Source of the DNA: Candidatus Enterococcus courvalinii
GTDB taxonomy: Bacteria; Bacillota; Bacilli; Lactobacillales; Enterococcaceae
Assembly: GCF_017315945.1 (NCBI RefSeq)
Contig: NZ_JAFLWI010000001.1
Coordinates: forward strand, 62,001-126,000
Direction: 5' to 3'
Length of the DNA: 64,000 nt
This document shows positions 11,257 to 21,023 of the stretch, piece after piece. How positions within the stretch are numbered: position 1 is the first letter of the stretch; each line of letters begins with the position of its first letter. Under the pieces are notes generated by a model. That model ran no database searches and was not told where the DNA came from. It worked only from the letters and a program-made list of their open reading frames with translations. The translations under genes and the position numbers were made by a program.

Positions 11257-11961
11257 TTACTCCTGTTCTGGGTTACGCAAGTAGTAACCGACACCACGAC
11301 GTGTAACTAGATAGTTCGGGTGACTTGGATTGTCTTCAATTTTTTCACGTAAACGACGTACCGTCACATCAACTGTTCGTACATCACCAAAATAATCATA
11401 ACCCCAAACAGTCTGTAATAAATGCTCCCGTGTCATTACTTGTCCAATATGTTTCGCCAAGTAGAAAAGCAATTCAAACTCACGATGTGTCAATTCAATT
11501 GTTTCGCCACGTTTCGTTACCATATAAGCATCTGGGTGAATGGTTAAATCACCGATGGTCAATTCAGATGGTGTTACTTCTTCCACTTCTTTTGCAGCTG
11601 CAGCGCCACGACGTAAATTGGCTTTGACACGAGCGACCAATTCTCGATTCGAAAACGGTTTTGTCACGTAGTCATCCGCACCAAGTTCTAATCCTAAAAC
11701 TTTATCAATTTCAGAATCTTTTGCAGTTACCATGATGATTGGCATGTCATAAGTTTTACGAACTTCTCGTGCTACTTCTAGTCCATCCATTTTAGGTAAC
11801 ATCAAATCTAATAAAATCAAATCAGGAACTACCTCTTCGACTTTTTCTAAGGCTTCTTCGCCATCGTACGCAGTGTAAACATCGTAACCTTCTTTTGTTA
11901 AATTAAACTTAACGATATCCGAAATCGGCTTTTCGTCATCGACAACTAAAATTTTCTTCAT
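11257..11961 (-). CDS. walR: Response regulator WalR (VicR/YycF)
   Basis: A 234-residue OmpR-type regulator. The receiver domain (1-118) starts [12 protein letters not shown] and has the phospho-acceptor D52 in LLDLMLP; the C-terminal winged helix (about 135-230) ends with VRRLREKIE and RRGVGYY. The ATG at 11959-11961 follows an AAGAGGTGG Shine-Dalgarno; the ORF open ten codons upstream is not used. First gene of the wal operon, with a TATAAT -10 box at plus positions 12000-12005. Confidence 0.98.
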   Translation of the reverse strand: MKKILVVDDEKPISDIVKFNLTKEGYDVYTAYDGEEALEKVEEVVPDLILLDLMLPKMDGLEVAREVRKTYDMPIIMVTAKDSEIDKVLGLELGADDYVTKPFSNRELVARVKANLRRGAAAAKEVEEVTPSELTIGDLTIHPDAYMVTKRGETIELTHREFELLFYLAKHIGQVMTREHLLQTVWGYDYFGDVRTVDVTVRRLREKIEDNPSHPNYLVTRRGVGYYLRNPEQE

Positions 11962-12060
11962 AAAGAGCCACCTCTTTTTTATTATTGTCATACCTTTTCA
12001 TTATACCGTATTTCAAGATTTGTTTCATCCTTGCGTTTTGAAATGAAATGGAAACTTAAA

Positions 12061-12172
12061 AAGGTTGTGGTGCAAAGCGATCAGCTTCGACTAGATAGCG
12101 AGCAGTCATTCAATATAGCTTTCCATATTTTGATATGAATACAAGCTATATTGAGGAGTTACTTTGGGAACA
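12061..12172 (+). repeat. Dispersed intergenic repeat, copy A
   Basis: Begins AAGGTTGTGGTGCAAAGC and ends GAGGAGTTACTTTGGGAAC. It contains a small stem (AAGC, five bases, GCTT) and a perfect 11-bp stem CAATATAGCTT / AAGCTATATTG. The same two ends and stems recur at 53441-53549, and the left part at about 37453. Confidence 0.75.
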
Positions 12173-12323
12173 TCTTGTAAAAAGTTGGGAAAAAATTATC
12201 TAGTTCATAAATATAAGGGACACTTCCACAGAATAATTTTTACTTTTGCAATGATTATCCATTATTCCAACTAAATTCTTTTTTACTACTATAGAAAAAG
12301 AATGACACACGATTTATTACAAA

Positions 12324-12354
12324 CAAAAAAGCCAGAACATTTCTGTCCTGACTT
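12324..12354 (-). terminator. Aquaporin gene terminator
   Basis: On the minus strand an AGTCAGGACAG / TTCTGGCT hairpin is followed by six T. Confidence 0.75.
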
Positions 12355-12371
12355 CTCCCTGTTTAAAAAGC

Positions 12372-13052
12372 TTAAGCTTCTACGCTATCGTTTTCAGTAT
12401 TTAATAGATATTTTGCAACAAGTGCTGCAAGGATTCCACCTACGATTGGTGCTACGATAAATACCCAAACTTGTTCCAACGCTTGACCACCAACTAACAC
12501 AGCTGGTGCTAAACTACGTGCTGGGTTAGCTGACATTCCTGTTAATGGAATACCAACGAAGTGAATCAACGTTAATGACAATCCAATCACTAAACCAGCT
12601 AAGCTACTGTTTCCTTTTGTTTGGCTTGTAACAGTCATGATAACTAATACAAAGATAAAAGTTAAAATAATTTCAACTGATAATGCACCTACTGTACCCA
12701 TTTCAAAAACATTTTGTCCCAAGTTTTCAACACTTTTACCTGCTGAGTCAAGCAATCCAGATAATGTTAACGAAGCTGCAAATGCCCCAACAACTTGACC
12801 AATGATATAATAAACTAATTCAGTAACTGAAATTCTTTTATTCATCCACATTGCAATCGAAACGGCTGGATTCAAATGAGCGCCAGATACAGTACCAATG
12901 CTGTAAGCTGCTGCAACGATTGTTAAACCAAATGCTAACGCGATGCCAGCAATCCCAACAATCCCTTCTGCTCCTCCACCTAATACGGCTGCGCCAGTCC
13001 CAACAAAGACTAGAATATAAGTGCCAATAAATTCTGCAATACCTTTTTTCAT
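12372..13052 (-). CDS. Aquaporin/glycerol facilitator (MIP family)
   Basis: A 226-residue channel with six membrane segments and the two NPA pore motifs, in SGAHLNPAVS (about residue 65) and SANPARSLAP (about 180). The second motif with downstream ARS is typical of water channels (AqpZ-like). The start is chosen at MKKGIAEFIG, the usual N terminus; an ATG four codons upstream, six bases after AAGGA, is an equal possibility. Monocistronic. Confidence 0.9.
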   Translation of the reverse strand: MKKGIAEFIGTYILVFVGTGAAVLGGGAEGIVGIAGIALAFGLTIVAAAYSIGTVSGAHLNPAVSIAMWMNKRISVTELVYYIIGQVVGAFAASLTLSGLLDSAGKSVENLGQNVFEMGTVGALSVEIILTFIFVLVIMTVTSQTKGNSSLAGLVIGLSLTLIHFVGIPLTGMSANPARSLAPAVLVGGQALEQVWVFIVAPIVGGILAALVAKYLLNTENDSVEA

Positions 13053-13137
13053 AAAAAAATACATCCCCTTTCCTTGCAATTATATCATTTTCTTGAAATT
13101 TTCCAAGGAATTACATTTTCGAGACATATTTTTTCAA

Positions 13138-13998
13138 TCAGGCTTCCAAAATTTGAACACCTACGCCTAACAAACCTGGTCCAGTATGCACCACTAAAGC
13201 TGGCGAGATTTGCCCAAAGTACAGTTGTTGTACTTGTGGAAACTCTTGTCGTAATCTTTCTTCCATGGCGTGTGCTTCCTCTTCTGCAGCTCCATGTGCC
13301 ACAGCCAAATTGAAAACTTGTGCATTCCCTACTCGCTCTTTAATTAAAGCTACGGTTTTATCCAAACTTTTTTTTCGGCCTCTGGCTTTAGCGACAGTGT
13401 AATAAATTCCCTCTTCATTACAAGAAATAATAGGATTTAATTTCAAAGCTGTTCCTAAAATGGACGCAACTAAACCAATTCGACCACCTTTTTGTAAATA
13501 TTCTAGCGTTGCCACATTGAAGAAAACCTTTGTTTGTTTCACTAAAGTTTCCAATTGGTTGATCACTGTTTGCCAGTCCAGTCCGTCTTCAAGCCATTTT
13601 GCTGCCTGGATCGCTGAGAAGCCTGCACCAATTCCAATATTTTTCGTATCAAGGATATATGTCTCTAACGAGGTCTGTTGTTCAGCAATCAATCGCACAA
13701 CATTATAGGTTCCAGATAAACCGCTAGAGATTGTAATCGCTAGCACTTTTTCGTATCCATCTGCTTTGATTTGATCAAAAATAGCAGTAATCGTTTCACC
13801 ATCAGGCAATGAAGTTCCTGGAATTTCTGTTGGTAATTTGTCATAAATTTCTTCTGGGGTAATGTCTACCTTATCAATATATTCACGATTTGAATAAATA
13901 ATTTTCAAAGGAATCATATACATATGATATTGTTCCATCAGTTCTGCCGGAACATCTGTACCTGAATCAACTAAAATCGCAATCTTTTCTTTATTCAT
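13138..13998 (-). CDS. DegV family fatty-acid-binding protein
   Basis: A 286-residue DegV protein with the N-terminal IAILVDSGTDVP motif, TSLPDG (about 75) and the TISSGLSGTYN segment. DegV/FakB-type proteins bind a fatty acid and present it to the FakA kinase for phospholipid synthesis; whether this paralogue does so is not shown. The start codon overlaps the end of the DUF1836 gene by eight bases, so the two are a translationally coupled pair. Confidence 0.92.
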   Translation of the reverse strand: MNKEKIAILVDSGTDVPAELMEQYHMYMIPLKIIYSNREYIDKVDITPEEIYDKLPTEIPGTSLPDGETITAIFDQIKADGYEKVLAITISSGLSGTYNVVRLIAEQQTSLETYILDTKNIGIGAGFSAIQAAKWLEDGLDWQTVINQLETLVKQTKVFFNVATLEYLQKGGRIGLVASILGTALKLNPIISCNEEGIYYTVAKARGRKKSLDKTVALIKERVGNAQVFNLAVAHGAAEEEAHAMEERLRQEFPQVQQLYFGQISPALVVHTGPGLLGVGVQILEA

Positions 13999-14557
13999 TT
14001 GGTTTCTCCCCTTTTAGATAATCTGTTTCTAACATAATTGTTTGTTCTGCAAGTAATTTTAAGGCAAAAGATAAAGTCGCCGTTTTAACAGCTATCATTT
14101 CGACCGCCATCGTTTGATTCAAAATGAGTGGTGCTTGCTCTTTTCCTTGTGCTTGTTGACTAATTAAATGAATAGCGGCTTCCTGTTCTTCGCAAAATAA
14201 ATTATAAGCTTCCCGAATGCCGATCACTTTTCCTTGAAACAAGATTCCGTCTTTGATTTCTGGAATCGTCAAGACTTGTTTTAAAGTTGTAATCGCGATT
14301 AAAAAAGCAACATGTTGCTTTTTGTAACGTTTTTTGACGGGTGCTGGAATCAATCCTTGCTTAACATAATTATTGACCATCGAAGACGTCAACAATGGAT
14401 GCTTTTCCCCTTGGATAATCGGTGATAGATAACGATCAATCAGAGTGATTACCTGATCCATATATAACTCTAAATCGGGTAGTTCTTCCCACCGTGGTAA
14501 ACGAAATGTTTCGATATCTGTTCCCCACGCAACTAATTGTTCACGCATTTTTTCCAT
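13991..14557 (-). CDS. DUF1836 domain protein
   Basis: A 188-residue protein with a DUF1836 region (about 15-110). Its segment SSMVNNYVKQGLIPAPVKK resembles the MerR-type winged helix, so DNA binding is plausible but unproven. It is often found beside degV genes in lactic acid bacteria, as here, where it overlaps degV. Function unknown. Confidence 0.85.
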   Translation of the reverse strand: MEKMREQLVAWGTDIETFRLPRWEELPDLELYMDQVITLIDRYLSPIIQGEKHPLLTSSMVNNYVKQGLIPAPVKKRYKKQHVAFLIAITTLKQVLTIPEIKDGILFQGKVIGIREAYNLFCEEQEAAIHLISQQAQGKEQAPLILNQTMAVEMIAVKTATLSFALKLLAEQTIMLETDYLKGEKPNE

Positions 14558-14962
14558 TAGTTCGTCTCCTTTTCTAATTTCATCAACATCATATCAGAGT
14601 TATCAAAAACATTCAATCTAGTTTTCAAAACTAGATAATTTCTTAATTTTCATTACACCAAAATGGAAATATAATGAACAATAGCCTCAAACAACAAAAA
14701 TGATTGACCTAGAATCCTTTTCAGAATTTTGGGTCAATCATTTTTTATTCCTATAGAAAAATTCTATCCATACCTCTTTGGTAGCTGCACAATAAGCGTA
14801 CCCCATTTGCATTTGTGTTAAGTAAATCTTTTTTGTGCTCTATCACTTCCTCTAAACACGTTTATAAATTAAAAAACATGTTCACACCTAAAGGAAACCC
14901 CTTACAATTTTACATCCAATATTTATACTAAGAAGTGAAGAAACAGTGGCCACCTCGTTCTT
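14558..14962. other. Intergenic region with one terminator-like hairpin
   Basis: About 400 AT-rich bases. A clear hairpin with T runs on both strands lies at 14696-14747 (AAAAATGATTGACC / GGGTCAATCATTTTTT). The remainder shows no gene or site I can support. Confidence 0.6.
14696..14747. terminator. Bidirectional terminator
   Basis: Arms AAAAATGATTGACC and GGGTCAATCATTTTTT enclose about 22 bases. It is well placed to end the RpiR transcript on the minus strand. Confidence 0.8.
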
Positions 14963-15655
14963 CTAATCAAAGATAGACTTTAACGCTTCACTCAGTAATT
15001 GTTCAAATTGATTTAATGCTGTCCCAAAGAAAAGATTCGGTTGATATTCTGATAAAACTTGTGGTGTATATGTCTCTGTGCTAATTGTTAAGGTGGATAA
15101 TTGTCCGATTCGAGAATTTTTTTCTCCAACAAAGGAAATTAAATCGATCCGATGTTTTTTCGCCATTTCGGCAAGTTCCGTTAAACGAAAAGTATCCCCA
15201 GAATTTGAAATAATGATAATCAGAACATCTTTTTCAACATTTTCGCGAAGAAATTCCAAATGACTATTAGCAGTCGCACAAAATCCATAAAGATTAAACA
15301 TTTCAGAAAAGTGATTAGCGATATTTTGAGAAAATCCTGATCCTAGGATCATAATTCTTTTTTCGCGATAGGTGGTCAGCAAGTTGATGAACATATCTCT
15401 ATCGGCACTTGAGAAAGTACGAGAGAAATTGTTGAGAGACTGCTTGTTTCCATAAGCAAAAACTAGTTCACTATAGCCAGAATAGCCAATCTTTTTTGCC
15501 ATATTGACAATCGTCGCTGTTGAGACATAGGATTCTTTTGCTACATCACGAATACCTAATTTTTTTAGTGTTTCACGGTTTTTATCCATAAATCGTAAAA
15601 CAGCAGCTTCTGAATCATTCAACTGATATTTTTCAATAAGCGTTTCCGTATCCAT
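14963..15655 (-). CDS. RpiR/MurR family regulator
   Basis: A 230-residue regulator: RpiR helix-turn-helix (about 1-70; IRDVAKESYVSTATIVNMAKK) and SIS domain (about 95-220; MILGSGFSQNIANHF and IIISNSGDT). The ATG at 15653-15655 sits six bases after GAGGTG; a GTG three codons upstream overlaps that site. It is divergent from the 15700-17631 operon with only 44 bp between starts and most likely controls it in response to a phosphorylated sugar. Confidence 0.88.
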   Translation of the reverse strand: MDTETLIEKYQLNDSEAAVLRFMDKNRETLKKLGIRDVAKESYVSTATIVNMAKKIGYSGYSELVFAYGNKQSLNNFSRTFSSADRDMFINLLTTYREKRIMILGSGFSQNIANHFSEMFNLYGFCATANSHLEFLRENVEKDVLIIIISNSGDTFRLTELAEMAKKHRIDLISFVGEKNSRIGQLSTLTISTETYTPQVLSEYQPNLFFGTALNQFEQLLSEALKSIFD

Positions 15656-15699
15656 CAGATTCACCTCAAATTCAATTCTTTCGTTAGGAGTATTATATT

Positions 15700-16317
15700 A
15701 TGACAGAAAAACAGTTTATTCAAGACCCTTGGGCAAAAATGACCACTAGAAATGGTTTACCTGGAGATGAAGTTATTTCAGCTTTACAAAAATCGATTCG
15801 TAGAGGAAAAGAAAAAGAAGCCTGCGAATTTGCCTATGAAATGTACATCACTTCACCACAATTTGAAGAGAAACTATGGCGTCGATTACTAGCTATCAGT
15901 GTGGAGGACATTGGAATGGGAAATCCAATGGCTGCAATGATGATCAATCATTTGAACATCATGCGTAAAGAATTCCAATACAACGAATCAGACCGTGCAA
16001 TGTTTTTCTTCCATGCCATTCGTTACTTGTGTGAATCAGAAAAAGATCGTTCATCTGATTTACTTAAAAATATTGTGATAAAAAGTTTCGCTATGGGCTA
16101 TGTACCTGAGATTCCAGACATTGCCCTCGACAAGCATACAACTCGTGGCCAAGAAATGGGACGTGGTTCAGAACATTTTTTACACGAAGCTAGTAAAGTG
16201 GTTCCCCAAGCAAAAGTAACGAATGATTACAAAGAACAATATGAAAAAATCATAGAAAAATATGATCCAACGCAAGTGGTTCCAAGTACCTTTGCTTTTA
16301 ATCCTTGGCAAGTATAA
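15700..16317 (+). CDS. Stand-alone RarA/MgsA C-terminal-like protein in a PTS operon
   Basis: A 205-residue protein without AAA+ ATPase motifs. Its core (about residues 23-80), with GDEVISALQKSIRRG and LWRRLLAISVEDIGMGNP, closely resembles the C-terminal oligomerisation domain of the replication-associated ATPase RarA/MgsA, where the matching segment reads as a kSmRGsd block followed by RRL..a.EDIG.adP. The rest (TTRGQEMGRGSEHFLHE) has no motif I recognise. It is 12 bp before a PTS permease gene and divergent from an RpiR regulator, so its role probably belongs to sugar metabolism rather than replication. Function unknown; the homology is from memory of the family, not a search. Confidence 0.7.
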   Translation: MTEKQFIQDPWAKMTTRNGLPGDEVISALQKSIRRGKEKEACEFAYEMYITSPQFEEKLWRRLLAISVEDIGMGNPMAAMMINHLNIMRKEFQYNESDRAMFFFHAIRYLCESEKDRSSDLLKNIVIKSFAMGYVPEIPDIALDKHTTRGQEMGRGSEHFLHEASKVVPQAKVTNDYKEQYEKIIEKYDPTQVVPSTFAFNPWQV

Positions 16318-16329
16318 GGGGGAAATTTC

Positions 16330-17631
16330 ATGGAAAATTCGACAATCATTACAAAACTCAACGAGATGCTTAGCCCTATCGCTGCAAAAATCGGAAATCA
16401 GCGTCACCTTAAAGCTATTTCTAGTGGTATGATGTTTGGTTTGCCCTTCATTGTTATTGGTTCTTTTTTTCTGATTTTCGCTAACCCACCTATCAACTTA
16501 GATCAATATACTCCTGAAACAGCTAATTTTTTCCTGAAATTTATGGCAAGCTGGAAGGATTTTGCAGTTGCAAATTACGATCTGATTACTGCACCCTATA
16601 ATTTAACTATGGGACTTATTGGACTCATTAGTGTTTTTGGGATCGCTTTCTCTCTTGCTAGTGAATACAAAATCAATCCATCTATGAATGGCATGGTTGC
16701 ATCAGTTATTTTTCTAATGGTATGTACACCTGTAACAGAAGGAATGATCAATTTAAATTATTTAGGGACAAATGGTTTGTTCGTAGCTATTATAATTGGT
16801 CTTCTGGTGGTCGAAATCAATCGCTTATTTGAAGTAAAAGATATTAAATTAAAACTGCCAGATACCGTACCACCTATGGTAGCAACCTTCATCAACACTT
16901 TGGTTCCACTATTGACGAATATCATTCTTTTTTATGGAATGAACTTACTCTTTTTGAGTACAACTAAAAAGATTTTTCCAGAAACAATCATGAGCGTGCT
17001 AACACCTGCCACTGATATTGCAGGAAGCCTTGGCGGGTTCCTGTTAATCGTTACTTTAGGAAATATCTTATGGTTATTTGGCATTAATGGCTCATCCATC
17101 ATTTTCCCAATCGTATTTACCTTAGGCATGGCGCAAACTGGACTGAACGCTGAGCAAATGTCTAATGGAGAAGCGATGACCCATCTAATGAATTTGCAAA
17201 TGTTTCGTATTTCTGTTTTAGGTGGTGCTGGTGGAACTCTTGGCTTAGTCATTTTAATGATGCGTAGCAAAGTGTCAGAATATCGTACAATTGGAAAGCT
17301 ATCGCTTATTCCAGGTATTTGTTCAATCAATGAACCAATCATTTTCGGCCTGCCAATCGTTTTTAATCCAATTCTGGCAATTCCGTTTTTAGTTACGCCA
17401 ATCGTTTCATTATTACTAACCTATTTTGCTCAAAAACTAGGATTGATTGGCCTTGGATTTATCGTAGATCCTTCCTTCACACCATTTTTTGCACAGACGT
17501 ATCTTTCAAGTATGGATTGGCGAAATATTGTCTTTTGTTTACTACTAATCCTGATCAGCGCTGTCATCTATTACCCATTTTTCAAAGTAATGGAAAATAA
17601 TAAGACAAAACTGGTGAATGAAGAACAATAA
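16330..17631 (+). CDS. PTS EIIC permease, cellobiose (Lac) family
   Basis: A 433-residue permease with about ten membrane segments, the early GNQRHLKAISSGMMFGLPF segment and the substrate signature SINEPIIFGLPIVFNP. It follows the RarA-C-like gene by 12 bp with a GGGGGAAA Shine-Dalgarno. No IIA, IIB or glycosidase gene is adjacent, so it depends on components encoded elsewhere and its sugar is unknown. Confidence 0.92.
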   Translation: MENSTIITKLNEMLSPIAAKIGNQRHLKAISSGMMFGLPFIVIGSFFLIFANPPINLDQYTPETANFFLKFMASWKDFAVANYDLITAPYNLTMGLIGLISVFGIAFSLASEYKINPSMNGMVASVIFLMVCTPVTEGMINLNYLGTNGLFVAIIIGLLVVEINRLFEVKDIKLKLPDTVPPMVATFINTLVPLLTNIILFYGMNLLFLSTTKKIFPETIMSVLTPATDIAGSLGGFLLIVTLGNILWLFGINGSSIIFPIVFTLGMAQTGLNAEQMSNGEAMTHLMNLQMFRISVLGGAGGTLGLVILMMRSKVSEYRTIGKLSLIPGICSINEPIIFGLPIVFNPILAIPFLVTPIVSLLLTYFAQKLGLIGLGFIVDPSFTPFFAQTYLSSMDWRNIVFCLLLILISAVIYYPFFKVMENNKTKLVNEEQ

Positions 17632-17880
17632 TCTGCTTTGCTTAGCAACAAAAAATTCCTTTATAACAGTTGAAATAAAAAATCCATTATGAATTTTACG
17701 AGCTATCCTTCCATCCGTTTATCTGTAAGAGGATAGCTCGTATCACAAGTTGAATATAAATCATGAAACGAAAATTCACCTTCTATGAGATTGCTGATGT
17801 TGCAGACAAAACGACTTAAGTTATTACCTTTTTTGAGGGTTAGCATACATCAAGTGTAAACAATGCGGTTCTCAAACAAA

Positions 17881-17915
17881 AAAACAAGCACGCCAGCCAA
17901 AGCATGCTTGTTTTT
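17881..17915. terminator. Terminator
   Basis: AACAAGCA and TGCTTGTT arms with a short bulged extension, followed by five T. It probably ends the PTS operon transcript. Confidence 0.75.
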
Positions 17916-17937
17916 ATTATCGTTAAGAATCAAGAGG

Positions 17938-17957
17938 CCCGCCGAAAAATCGGCGGG
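17938..17957. other. GC-rich hairpin
   Basis: CCCGCCGA, four A, TCGGCGGG: a perfect 8-bp stem, much more GC-rich than its surroundings. No T run follows; instead AAAGGAG and an ATG come next. Confidence 0.7.
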
Positions 17958-18158
17958 AAAGGAGTAAAAATGAAAAAGTGTTAGGGTTCGTTCTTTTATT
18001 AAGAACTTTGTTTTGTTAGTATGTTTATATAATAGCCAGAATTTATGAATAAACTATGAAAAAAATTCTCTAACCTTGTAAAATTTTCTTTGATTTTTTT
18101 CTACGTCTTCTTGCATTTTAAAACTCTTAGTGCTAATATTATTAAGTACTTTTGGTAC

Positions 18159-18231
<73 letters not shown>

Positions 18232-18248
18232 TTGGGTGCCAAACCCAC

Positions 18249-18311
18249 GAGAATGGTAGTTTGTCGGCGTCTTCGGACGTTTGGAAGACAGACTACGCAT
18301 TCTCTTTTTTT
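18249..18311 (+). terminator. tRNA-Lys terminator
   Basis: A long imperfect stem (GAGAATG / CATTCTC outer arms; CGTC-TTCG-GACG apex) followed by seven T, 18 bp after the tRNA. Confidence 0.85.
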
Positions 18312-18756
18312 ATTTTCGGACATAAAATTCAAATATGCTACTTATTTTTTCGGCTTTAATAATACGGATACGCAAAAAACGAGTTCATTAAAGCTTCTAT
18401 TACTCATTCTCTATTCTCCTTCCTCTTTTTTAACTGCTACTCTTTCCGAATAAATATTATAGTAGAAACACCTCTCTTAGCGAAGTATTTCCAGCTAATT
18501 AATGTTAATTATCTAACCCAATAACACTTACCATCGTTTGAATCGCTACTTTTTTCAAACTTTCTTTGTTCCTTTTCTTCTTCAACAGACAGCGTAACGT
18601 TTGCTTTCCATTAATAACTCATTTAAGCTTTGAAGTATGAAATACAGACTGTCACTTGGCCAGTTGTTCGTTGTCATGTAAGCATTCAAAAAACAAAGTA
18701 AGTAGAGTAAATCAACTAGCTTCTACGCTGCAGAAAAAACTTTAGGAGGAACAACT
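18312..18756. other. Intergenic region with a possible coding remnant
   Basis: About 440 bases. On the minus strand 18509-18677 can be read as a short protein-like sequence only if one frame change is allowed (start MTTNWPSDSLYF, end DSNDGKCYWVR). Nothing else is recognised apart from a TATTAT-like box near 18460. Confidence 0.4.
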
Positions 18757-19179
18757 ATGGACATTTATTTAACATTTACCGATCAAGCAAAAGAAGTAAT
18801 CCATTTTTACGAAGAAATCTTCTCTGTCACTTGTACCGACCTGACAACTTTTGAAGATATGCCTAGTTCACCTGATTTTTCTATTCCAGAAGAACAAAAA
18901 GAGCTTGTTTTAAATGCTAGTCTGATGATTTATGGTACACGCGTCATGTTTTCCGACACGCCAGAAGGTATGTCCGCTCCTGTTGTTATGGGGAATAATG
19001 TTTCTTTAGTCATTCAGACGACCACTCCAGCAGAAACCAAACAGCTTTTCCAACAATTAAGTGAGGGCGGAGAAGTTACTATGCCTTTAGAACCCACCTT
19101 CTGGGCAAAGCTTTACGGAACATTTACTGACCGCTACGGAATCAATTGGATGGTCAATCTTCCCTTAGAGGAGGACTAG
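18757..19179 (+). CDS. VOC family (PhnB/glyoxalase-like) protein
   Basis: A 140-residue protein of the PhnB-like branch of the vicinal oxygen chelate superfamily: MDIYLTFTDQAKEVIHFYEEIF at the start (the FYEEIF helix), an MFSDTPEG strand-turn in the middle, and the terminal TDRYGINWMV motif. The function of this branch is not settled; it is not PhnB of phosphonate breakdown. An AGGAGG Shine-Dalgarno precedes the ATG. Monocistronic. Confidence 0.85.
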   Translation: MDIYLTFTDQAKEVIHFYEEIFSVTCTDLTTFEDMPSSPDFSIPEEQKELVLNASLMIYGTRVMFSDTPEGMSAPVVMGNNVSLVIQTTTPAETKQLFQQLSEGGEVTMPLEPTFWAKLYGTFTDRYGINWMVNLPLEED

Positions 19180-19241
19180 CTGCCCCAGTCTTTCGCTAGA
19201 TAACTTTCTTTTTGGTTTTTCCTGATTTGCTCGTATAAAAT

Positions 19242-19277
19242 AAAAGGAGTGTAGCCATTCTGGCCACACTCCTTTTT
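19242..19277. terminator. Bidirectional terminator between the VOC gene and opuA
   Basis: AAAAGGAGTGT-GCCA paired with TGGCC-ACACTCCTTTT, with T/A runs for both strands. Confidence 0.88.
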
Positions 19278-19289
19278 TGGCAACTTCTG

Positions 19290-21023
19290 TTAAGCTTTCC
19301 AGCTAGCTACTTTGTCTGGGTTATTTTCAATCCAAGTTTTTGCAGCTTCTTGTGGATCTTTTCCATTGTTGATTTCTAGCATAACTTCTTCCATATCTTC
19401 TTTCGTCCAATTGAATTGGTCCAGTACTTTATATGCTTCAGCTTGGTCTTCCTTCAATCCTTTACGAACCATTGTATGGATCTGTTCTTCACTACCCATA
19501 CCATTTTTAGGATCTTCTAAATATTTCAACTCATATTTTGCGAACATCCAATGAGGCGACCAACCAGTGATCACAATTGGTTCTTGCTTCTTAATTGCTT
19601 GTCCTAAAGCGACTGTCATTGCACCTGATGAAGAGGTTTCTACCGTCCAGCCTGCTAAATTATCATATGTGTTGATTGTATTTTCTGCGGCGTTGACTAC
19701 ACCAGCACCGGGCTCGATCCCAATGATTTTTTTATTTGCTTGATTTGTTAAATCAGCAATTGAGTCCACATCCATATATTCTGGAACAACTAACCCAACT
19801 TTTGCTCCTTTTAAATTTGCTCCTAAATCAACAACTTGATCTTTGTATTGAGCATATTGAGAGCCATGTGTTTTTGGTAACCAAGCAGAAACCATGCCAT
19901 CTGATTCTCCCTTGGCAATTGATTCCCACATGATTGAATTATCAAGTGGTGTCATCGTTACATCATAACCCATTTGGCGTAGGACTTCACCTACTACATT
20001 CGTTGAGGCCACTTCTGTATCCCATTCGACATAAGATAAGTTAATTTTCTTCGTTTCTTTACTTGAAAAGACGCTACCAACACCTAGTGCACCTAGCAAG
20101 ATAACTGCTGTTGCAATGATGATTGCTCCACGACGTTTTTTACTTTTAGCGCCTACTGAATCACTTGCTTTTTTGGTACGTGGTTGATTCAAATGTTGTG
20201 TGAAACGGTCAATGATAATTGCTAAAATAACTAATGCAACACCATTAACAAATCCATTCCCAACTTGTGCACGTTGTAATGCAGACAACACGCCACGTCC
20301 TAATCCAGGCGCGCCAATCATTGAAGCAATCACAACCATAGATAATGAAAGCATCGTTGTTTGGTTGATACCAGCCATAATAGTATTTTTGGCTAAAGGT
20401 AGTTCTAATTTAAATAATTTTTGCCAGCCTGTACTCCCAAATGAATCAGAGGCTTCCACTAACTCTTTTGGCACTTGACGAATACCTAAATTCGTAAAAC
20501 GAACAGTTGGCGGTAAAGCAAAAATAACGGAAGCGAAAACACCGGGTACCATTCCAATTCCGAAAAAGGCAACTGCTGGAATTAAATAAACAAAACCAGG
20601 CATTGTTTGCATAAAGTCAAGAATCGGTTTGATTACACTCTGTGCTTTATCACTTTTTGCCATTAAGATTCCTAACGGCACACCAATAATAATTGAAATC
20701 ACACTTGATAATAAAACAAGAGTCACTGTGTTCATCAAATCCGTCCATAACCCTTGATTATAGATAAACCATAAACCAATCAGTGTAAATAAAGTCAAAC
20801 CTAGACGTTTTTTAGAAATAAAGAAAGCTACTATTGTTAATAGTAAAATAAAAATTGGTGCTGGAATAATCAATAAAAGATTGGTTATCCCAGTCATGAT
20901 TGCTTGTCCGATTGTTTGTAGGAAAGAAAACAAGCCCGAGAATGTCGTTGTGAACCATTCCGTCATTGTTTCTACCCAATCAGCAACAGGAATTTGATAG
21001 TTTAATAAATTATTCATGTTCAC
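19290..21023 (-). CDS. opuABC: Glycine betaine ABC transporter, fused permease and substrate-binding protein
   Basis: A 577-residue fusion. The N-terminal part (about 1-300) has several membrane helices and the ABC permease loop ([20 protein letters not shown], about 190-210); the C-terminal part after a further helix (about 295-315) is an OpuAC-type binding domain facing outside. It imports compatible solutes such as glycine betaine under osmotic stress. It overlaps opuAA by 14 bp. The fused organisation is the known OpuA/BusAB layout of lactic acid bacteria. Confidence 0.95.
   Translation of the reverse strand: MNMNNLLNYQIPVADWVETMTEWFTTTFSGLFSFLQTIGQAIMTGITNLLLIIPAPIFILLLTIVAFFISKKRLGLTLFTLIGLWFIYNQGLWTDLMNTVTLVLLSSVISIIIGVPLGILMAKSDKAQSVIKPILDFMQTMPGFVYLIPAVAFFGIGMVPGVFASVIFALPPTVRFTNLGIRQVPKELVEASDSFGSTGWQKLFKLELPLAKNTIMAGINQTTMLSLSMVVIASMIGAPGLGRGVLSALQRAQVGNGFVNGVALVILAIIIDRFTQHLNQPRTKKASDSVGAKSKKRRGAIIIATAVILLGALGVGSVFSSKETKKINLSYVEWDTEVASTNVVGEVLRQMGYDVTMTPLDNSIMWESIAKGESDGMVSAWLPKTHGSQYAQYKDQVVDLGANLKGAKVGLVVPEYMDVDSIADLTNQANKKIIGIEPGAGVVNAAENTINTYDNLAGWTVETSSSGAMTVALGQAIKKQEPIVITGWSPHWMFAKYELKYLEDPKNGMGSEEQIHTMVRKGLKEDQAEAYKVLDQFNWTKEDMEEVMLEINNGKDPQEAAKTWIENNPDKVASWKA

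Larger units (their letters stand above)
11962..12371. other. walR-aquaporin intergenic region
   Basis: About 410 bases without a gene. It holds the walR promoter (about 12000-12025), copy A of a dispersed structured repeat (12061-12172) and the aquaporin terminator (12324-12354). I see nothing definite in 12173-12323. Confidence 0.7.
17632..18158. other. Hairpin-rich intergenic region before tRNA-Lys
   Basis: About 530 bases with no convincing gene. It contains a dyad at 17698-17741 (ACGAGCTATCCT / AGGATAGCTCGT) without T run, a terminator at 17881-17915, and a GC-rich hairpin at 17938-17957 followed by an AAAGGAG site and a four-codon ORF (17970-17984). Confidence 0.6.
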
